From: SCQX01 sp035720945
Lineage (GTDB): Bacteria > Pseudomonadota > Gammaproteobacteria > Burkholderiales > Burkholderiaceae_B
Assembly: GCA_035720945.1 (NCBI GenBank)
Contig: DASTNK010000012.1
Location: 1 to 57,269 of the forward strand
Length of the DNA: 57,269 bases
Direction: 5' to 3'
Shown here: piece by piece, positions 53,101 to 57,269 of the stretch
Position numbering within the stretch: the first letter of the stretch is position 1
Layout of the letters: every line of letters starts with the position of its first letter
Notes under the pieces: generated by a model
What the model saw: only the letters and a program-made list of their open reading frames with translations
Told to the model about the DNA's origin: nothing
Database searches by the model: none
Made by a program: the position numbers and the translations under genes

Positions 53101-54069
53101 ACCCGCAACAGCCCGGTGACGCAGTCCAATGTCTGGAAAATGGCCCGCCAATACCTCGATGGCCCGGTGTTCTATCAGGCCGGCCCCGGCACGCCCGCCA
53201 ATCTGGATTGGGATGCCGTGACGGCCCGCAGCGCACCGGATATTCTCGCCGCGCAATGGGATGCCCTGCTGCAGACACTGGCACGGCCCGCAACGCGGAA
53301 CGACACCATCCCCATCGACATCATTGGTTTCTCGCGGGGCGCCGCCTTGGCGCGGCACTTCGCCAACCAGATCGCCGGCAACACGCGTGACGGGTACTTT
53401 TCCTACACGGATGCCGAGCGCGGCCTCATCACGGCCTGCGTCGATCTGCGCTTCATGGGCCTGTTCGACACGGTGGCGCAGTTCGGGCTGCTGGGTTCGC
53501 AGAACGCCAACTACGACCTGACCATCGCCTCGGCGTGGGAGTGGGTGGCGCAGGCCGTCGCGCTCCAGGAGCGGCGCAGGTTCTTCCCACTGGTTTCGAT
53601 CACCGGCCAGGGCAACACCATCGAGGCGCCCTTTATCGGCGCCCACGCCGACATCGGCGGTGGGGTGTCCACCGACGCCACCGGACAGGCCACCTCGCGC
53701 GGCGACCTGTCCGACGTGACCCTGAACTGGATGTTGTGGCAGGCGCGCGCGGCGACGGCGCGCTTTGCGCCGCCCACGTCGGAGGACGGGGAAATCACCG
53801 ACCCCATTCTGCACGATGAGCGGCTGCCGTCGTCTCGTTCCCTCGACGATGGAGACCGGCGCGTCGACGGCCCCGACGGCAAGCAAGTAGTGGATCGCCA
53901 GGACGACCTGGCCCGTCTTGGGCGCGCGCCACGCGCCGCGACCGAGGCCCTGATCACGCGGACCGACAACTGGCGGTACCTGGACATCGCCGAGGTGGGC
54001 ACGGTGGACATGGACGGCTACGCGCGCTGGCTGCACGATGAACTCGGCTGGCAGGCGTTGCCCGCCTGA
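50155..54069 (+). CDS. RHS protein with C-terminal Tle1-like (DUF2235) lipase domain
   Basis: A 1304-residue polymorphic-toxin-type protein. An N-terminal signal peptide (about 1-26) leads to a DUF6531-like start (GNPIHLATGNKHQRETDLP) and many YD/RHS repeats (for example YDAHGRPVRLRE, YDNLGRLAQET). The RHS core ends with the hallmark P966-R-R-Y-T-D-P-L-G974. The C-terminal domain (about 976-1304) opens with FAFDGTRN and has the GxSxG nucleophile elbow G1058-F-S1060-R-G and the aspartate segment GAHAD1166IGGG of DUF2235/Tle1 phospholipases. No VgrG, chaperone or clear immunity gene is adjacent; argS follows. Confidence 0.9.
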   Translation: MTRPVRLSIITVCLPVALMVGTPGHGQPTCGPPSLGSPCALGGPALLPPNEPSLNLGAGNPIHLATGNKHQRETDLPAIAGVPGLEIVRHYNSRDHRQSAFGSGWSLSYDARLYHIGATWQIAQPDGSRILFQGGPDGPMPNRHGRLESHQSGWRWTWPNGRELRFDTHGRLIAIRLAARHALTLARHEGPESLRGAIASVTHNGGAKLTLHYLVRGGHAYVDRVGSPVGVFQYQYEPVPASSLDDGTAPTWRLVGLTRPDGMRRRYLYEPEHQAGDPLLLTGVAIVSADGRRMARTNSWAYDKTGRAIRSTQGGPDATKGHVSITYVRPPSPDRTGLTRVTDADGQRSQFITAVKGGRHVLLDAEGAGCSGCPAPGTHAQYDELGRLTEVNGTRIERDVSGAITSVAPSGMGWPALALHYQANGRRASWTSAVTGTEHTRFDAAHRPVRREFANGDVWEYDYDAHGRPVRLRESSVEATGAPSTASTPGVADAEGTAHPSGMVSPQTTTLSWRGRLLERVTHPHENEWRGYDAGQRMVRRVVERPHGSVPQRHIDTFHYDNHGRLARHDLPEGGALLYHYAPRGRLLGIDWLDRDARAHTVIATTAGRPGYRYGNGLTLTTRRTHGQDTGLAVADAKGVLLAESRRYDNLGRLAQETHTAPAAGFDETWRYAYDARGRMAGARRFTRAGAVSARGNPNPTDVITGKSGDNANRPPPSRSMASDPSIWYAWRDDGSLAARRDGGRTQRPTIARDPSGLPRAVGDIVLEYGPNRRLRRAARGASTLATYRHNAFGQRITAESTLARTDYFYLDNKVVAEAARPVPRTQPSGRATAGTTAPDPPTITRRYIYAGDVLVGLIDHPLDQSATVGTLYAVHTDLLGAPRAVTDASQAIRWLAAYTPTGEARRVAGDLTLDVRLPGQMFDAATGWHDNLLRTYAPALGQYLEPDPLGPVPGNQAFGYAAQRPRRYTDPLGLLLFAFDGTRNSPVTQSNVWKMARQYLDGPVFYQAGPGTPANLDWDAVTARSAPDILAAQWDALLQTLARPATRNDTIPIDIIGFSRGAALARHFANQIAGNTRDGYFSYTDAERGLITACVDLRFMGLFDTVAQFGLLGSQNANYDLTIASAWEWVAQAVALQERRRFFPLVSITGQGNTIEAPFIGAHADIGGGVSTDATGQATSRGDLSDVTLNWMLWQARAATARFAPPTSEDGEITDPILHDERLPSSRSLDDGDRRVDGPDGKQVVDRQDDLARLGRAPRAATEALITRTDNWRYLDIAEVGTVDMDGYARWLHDELGWQALPA

Positions 54070-54277
54070 TCGGGCGCCGTGGGCCGACGTCCAGCGCATG
54101 GCACAGCATCGGGGCCGGCCGGCCCGTGCTCCACAGCGAGCATGGTGGACGGAGCCGCAAGGACGCTGGCTGTGGGGCGCCTCGGGGCAAATCACGCTAT
54201 GATTGTCTCCTTCGGGGCCGGCTCCGCGCCCTGCCGTGGCCCATTCCCCCGGCTTTTCCACCACGCCTACGTACTTT

Positions 54278-55963
54278 ATGCTCCCCAGGCAACGACAACA
54301 ACTCATTTCCCTGCTCCAGACCGCTGTCGACAGCGTCGTGCCCGGCGCCGCCTCCGACGTCGTGCTGGAACAACCGAAGGTCGCCGCCCATGGCGACATC
54401 GCCTGCAACATCGCCATGCAACTGGCGCGACGCGTCGGCCGCAAACCCCGCGACATCGCCGAGGCCATCACGCAGGCGCTGCGCGACCAGCCCACGCTGG
54501 CCGGCCTGATCGCCTCCATCGACATCGCGGGCCCGGGTTTCATCAATTTCCATCTCACGGCCGCGGCGCGCCAGGCCGTGCTGGATGACATCGCCGAGCA
54601 GGGCCCCGATTACGGCTTCCTGCCGGGAAACGACCAGAAAGTACTGGTGGAGTTCGTCTCGGCCAATCCCACGGGCCCCCTGCATGTGGGGCATGCCCGC
54701 CAGGCGGCCCTGGGTGATGCCCTCTGCGATCTGTTCTCGTCGCAGGGGTATGCGGTCACGCGCGAGTTCTACTACAACGACGCCGGCAACCAGATCAACA
54801 ATCTGGCCATCAGCGTGCAAGCGCGGGCCCGCGGCATCGCACCCGATGCCGCCGACTTCCCGGCGGACGGCTACAAGGGCGATTACATCCTCGACATCGC
54901 CAACGATTTCCTGGCGGGCGCCACGGTGCAGGGCGCCGATCGCGAGGCGGTGACGGCCTCGCGCGACATCGACGACCTGGACGCCATCCGCCGTTTCGCC
55001 GTGGCGTATCTGCGCCGCGAGCAGGATCTGGATCTCCAGGCCTTTGGCCTGCGCTTCGACAATTACTTCCTGGAAAGCTCGCTCTACAGCAGCGGGCGAG
55101 TGGAAAAGACCGTGCAGGCGCTGGTCGGCGCCGGCCACACGTACGAGAACGACGGCGCGCTGTGGTTGCGCACCACCGAACTGGGCACCGGCGACGACAA
55201 AGACCGCGTCATGCGCAAGTCCGACGGCTCCTATACGTATTTCGTGCCGGACGTGGCCTACCACGTCAACAAATGGGAACGCGGCTTTCACCGCGCCGTC
55301 AACGTGCAGGGCAGCGACCACCACGGAACGGTGGCACGCGTCCGGGCCGGCCTGCAAGGCCTGGACCAGGGCATTCCCAAGGATTACCCGGCCTACGTGC
55401 TGCACAAGATGGTCAAGGTGGTCCGCGATGGCGCGGAGGTCAAGATTTCAAAACGCGCGGGCAGCTACGTCACGCTGCGCGACCTGATCGACTGGGTGGG
55501 GCGGGACGCCGTGCGCTATTTCCTCATCCAGCGCCGCGCCGATTCCGAATTCGTGTTCGACATCGATCTGGCCTTGTCCAAGAGTGAAGACAATCCGGTT
55601 TATTACGTCCAGTACGCGCATGCGCGCATCTGTTCCATGCTGGCCCAGTCCGGCGTGTCGCACGATGCCATCGCCGCGGCTGGCACCGATGTCTTGACGG
55701 CGCCGTCTGAATTCGCGCTGCTGCGCCGTCTTGCGGGCTTTCCCGACATGCTGGCGCAAGCCACCCAGGAACTGGCGCCTCATCATGTCGCCTTCTGGCT
55801 GCGCGATTGCGCCGCCGACTTCCACGCCTGGTATGGGGCCGAGCGTGTCCTGGTCGACGATTCGCAACTGCGCCTGGCGCGGTTGCGCCTGGCGCAGGCC
55901 ACCAGCCGGGTGCTCGCCGGCGGGCTGCGGCTGCTGGGGGTTTCCGCCCCCGAAAAGATGTAA
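54278..55963 (+). CDS. argS: Arginyl-tRNA synthetase
   Basis: A 561-residue class I synthetase that charges tRNA-Arg. The HIGH motif is HVGH in NPTGPLHVGHARQAALGDA; the KMSKS-like motif is in VKISKRAGSYVTLRDL. The N-terminal additional domain and the C-terminal anticodon-binding helices (DALRP type) are intact. Start at 54278 (MLPRQRQQL); the open frame to 54203 adds 25 unlikely residues. It is followed by the SPOR protein gene after 9 bases. Confidence 0.97.
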   Translation: MLPRQRQQLISLLQTAVDSVVPGAASDVVLEQPKVAAHGDIACNIAMQLARRVGRKPRDIAEAITQALRDQPTLAGLIASIDIAGPGFINFHLTAAARQAVLDDIAEQGPDYGFLPGNDQKVLVEFVSANPTGPLHVGHARQAALGDALCDLFSSQGYAVTREFYYNDAGNQINNLAISVQARARGIAPDAADFPADGYKGDYILDIANDFLAGATVQGADREAVTASRDIDDLDAIRRFAVAYLRREQDLDLQAFGLRFDNYFLESSLYSSGRVEKTVQALVGAGHTYENDGALWLRTTELGTGDDKDRVMRKSDGSYTYFVPDVAYHVNKWERGFHRAVNVQGSDHHGTVARVRAGLQGLDQGIPKDYPAYVLHKMVKVVRDGAEVKISKRAGSYVTLRDLIDWVGRDAVRYFLIQRRADSEFVFDIDLALSKSEDNPVYYVQYAHARICSMLAQSGVSHDAIAAAGTDVLTAPSEFALLRRLAGFPDMLAQATQELAPHHVAFWLRDCAADFHAWYGAERVLVDDSQLRLARLRLAQATSRVLAGGLRLLGVSAPEKM

Positions 55964-55972
55964 GGCGCCACC

Positions 55973-56725
55973 ATGGCTCGCAAAACTCGCAAATCCGGCA
56001 AATCGCGCGGCATGAGCGGCACGATGATGGGGCTGGTCGCCGGTCTCATGCTGGGTGTGGGCGCGGCGGTGGCCGTGGCCTTTTTCGTGCTGGAAGTTCC
56101 CATGCCGTTCGTCGACAAGGCCAGCCGCGCCCCGGCCACCACCCTGCTGCCGGGCGTGCGCAACGCGCCAGACCCCAACATCGGGCTCTACGGGCCGGAC
56201 GGGCCGGCCGGCACCGTGCCCGCGGGGCAGGGTGTGACGGTCGTCACGCCACTGCCTGGCACCGGCTCGGCGGCCAATGGCCAGGCAAGCTCGAACGCGC
56301 TGGCCAATCAGGGGACGGCAGCCGGCCAGAACGCGCCGGTTGAACAGAATACCCCCCATAAGGCCAAATCGCCCCGTTCTCCAGACGCCCTCGGGTCGCT
56401 GATCGCCAGCCTGGGCAAGACACCCGTGCCGGGCACCCAGGCCGAGCCTAAAACAGCTCCCCATCGTGCCCGAACCGAGCCGGCGCAAGGCACCCAGACC
56501 GTGTACTACCTGCAGGCGGGGGCGTTCCATTCAAGCAAGGACGCGGACGCCATGAAGGCCCGCATCCTCATGCTGGGTCTGTCGGCGCAGGTTGAGGACG
56601 CCTCGGTCAATGGCGCCACCCTCCACCGCGTGCGGGTCGGCCCGTTCAAGGGTATCGACGCCATGAATCGCGCCCGGGCGAAACTGGGCGACGACAAAAT
56701 CGCCTCATCGGTCGTGCGCCACTGA
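55973..56725 (+). CDS. SPOR-domain membrane protein
   Basis: A 250-residue protein. Basic N-terminus, one membrane helix at about 17-40, a low-complexity Gly/Ala/Pro linker, and a C-terminal SPOR domain (about 172-250: YYLQAGAFHSSKDADAMKAR, LHRVRVGPFKGIDAMNRAR). SPOR domains bind denuded septal peptidoglycan, so a role at the division site is expected, of the FtsN/DedD kind. It lies between argS and dsbA, probably in one transcript with argS. Confidence 0.92.
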   Translation: MARKTRKSGKSRGMSGTMMGLVAGLMLGVGAAVAVAFFVLEVPMPFVDKASRAPATTLLPGVRNAPDPNIGLYGPDGPAGTVPAGQGVTVVTPLPGTGSAANGQASSNALANQGTAAGQNAPVEQNTPHKAKSPRSPDALGSLIASLGKTPVPGTQAEPKTAPHRARTEPAQGTQTVYYLQAGAFHSSKDADAMKARILMLGLSAQVEDASVNGATLHRVRVGPFKGIDAMNRARAKLGDDKIASSVVRH

Positions 56726-56805
56726 CGGCGGCATCCGCCGTCTCCGGGAACTTGCCGGTCCTTCAACAGTCTGTCTTGAACGTTGCTCTGATCAGGAAAT
56801 CAGTC

Positions 56806-57269
56806 ATGTCACCCAAAAGCCTCTTTCTCCGTTTGTTCGCAGTCATCGCCATTGGAGCGGGAACCCTGTTCGCCCCCGCCAGCCAGGCCGTCACCGCCAC
56901 CCAGCCCTTGTACGCCACGCTGGATCCGGCCCAGACGCCTGACACGCCGCCCGGCAAGATCGAGGTGCTGGAATTCTTCGCCTACACCTGCCCGCACTGC
57001 AACGCCATCGAGCCGTTGCTCAGAAAGTGGGAAAAAACCCTGCCGTCCGATGTCGTGGTGCACCCGGTGCCTGTGGCGTTCAACGCCAGCATGACCGACC
57101 TGCAGAAACTGTACTACTCGCTGGTGGCGATCGGCCGCACCGATCTGCACGACAAGGTGTTCGCCGCCATTCACGAAGAAAACAAGCCCATCTACGACGA
57201 AAAGGCCATTCTGGACTGGATCGCCACGCAGGGTGTGGACCGCGCCAAGTTCAAGGCGGTGTTCGATTC
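56806..57269 (+). CDS. dsbA: Thiol:disulfide interchange protein DsbA, 3' truncated by window edge
   Basis: Periplasmic oxidase that introduces disulfide bonds. A signal peptide ends near APASQA (residue 28). The active site C62-P-H-C65 is in EFFAYTCPHCNAIEP. The visible 154 codons run off the window; about 60 more are expected. AGGA precedes the ATG at 56806. The ORF is broken only by the window edge. Confidence 0.93.
   Translation, partial: MSPKSLFLRLFAVIAIGAGTLFAPASQAVTATQPLYATLDPAQTPDTPPGKIEVLEFFAYTCPHCNAIEPLLRKWEKTLPSDVVVHPVPVAFNASMTDLQKLYYSLVAIGRTDLHDKVFAAIHEENKPIYDEKAILDWIATQGVDRAKFKAVFD

Noticed and set aside
52426..54591. 721-codon minus-strand frame opposite the RHS toxin end, considered as an immunity gene
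   Set aside because: It is a shadow of the RHS and argS frames with no domain and no ribosome site; an immunity role is not supported.

Overview
The window (57,269 bases, high G+C, no rRNA, tRNA, insertion sequence, prophage or CRISPR seen) looks like a chromosomal segment of a betaproteobacterium of the Alcaligenaceae (Bordetella/Achromobacter/Pusillimonas type). That placement is an inference from gene content: many solute-binding-protein transporters paired with LysR/GntR regulators, acyl-CoA and CoA-transferase clusters, and the run argS - SPOR protein - dsbA. No marker gene is present to settle the genus.

Layout. 1-8.1 kb: the end of an NCS2 nucleobase permease, a LysR regulator, a minus-strand acyl-CoA module (two acyl-CoA dehydrogenases and a CaiB-type CoA-transferase), a divergent crotonase, an aldo/keto reductase and a small cysteine protein. 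8.1-14.5 kb: a LysR regulator, a complete three-part TRAP importer, a DUF2848 protein and an amidase, which together read as one uptake-and-hydrolysis unit for an unknown amide. 14.5-24.6 kb: a GntR regulator divergent from a dihydrodipicolinate-synthase-family enzyme, a proline-racemase-family enzyme with a Ser/Cys catalytic pair, an M20 deacylase and a dipeptide/oligopeptide ABC importer with both ATPases fused in one chain. This is consistent with use of (hydroxy)proline-containing peptides.

24.7-28.1 kb: a small stress-type membrane protein, then two overlapping genes of unknown function, a four-helix membrane protein (DUF2868) and a GTPase with a glycine-zipper tail (DUF3482). 28.1-36.7 kb, all on the minus strand: a polar amino acid ABC importer followed by a class V PLP enzyme and the kynurenine genes kynB, kynU and kynA, then a further solute-binding protein. 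36.8-39.0 kb: lemA and two TPM-domain genes directly upstream of that importer.

39.4-57.3 kb is mostly housekeeping: rhlE with a heptapeptide-repeat tail, a LysE exporter, prfC, a secreted-type four-cysteine protein, bfr, bfd, rpoN, a membrane protein divergent from rpoN, leuA with an apparent leucine-codon leader peptide, a DUF1840 gene, a large RHS protein ending in a Tle1-like (DUF2235) lipase domain, argS, a SPOR protein and the start of dsbA.

The strongest regulatory reads are the leucine-rich leader before leuA, a Fur box lying on the -10 element of bfd, a 12-bp palindrome upstream of the dihydrodipicolinate-synthase-family gene, and a 12-bp-arm inverted repeat in front of the first LysR gene. 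Where a start codon other than the longest possible one is used, the reason is given in the entry.
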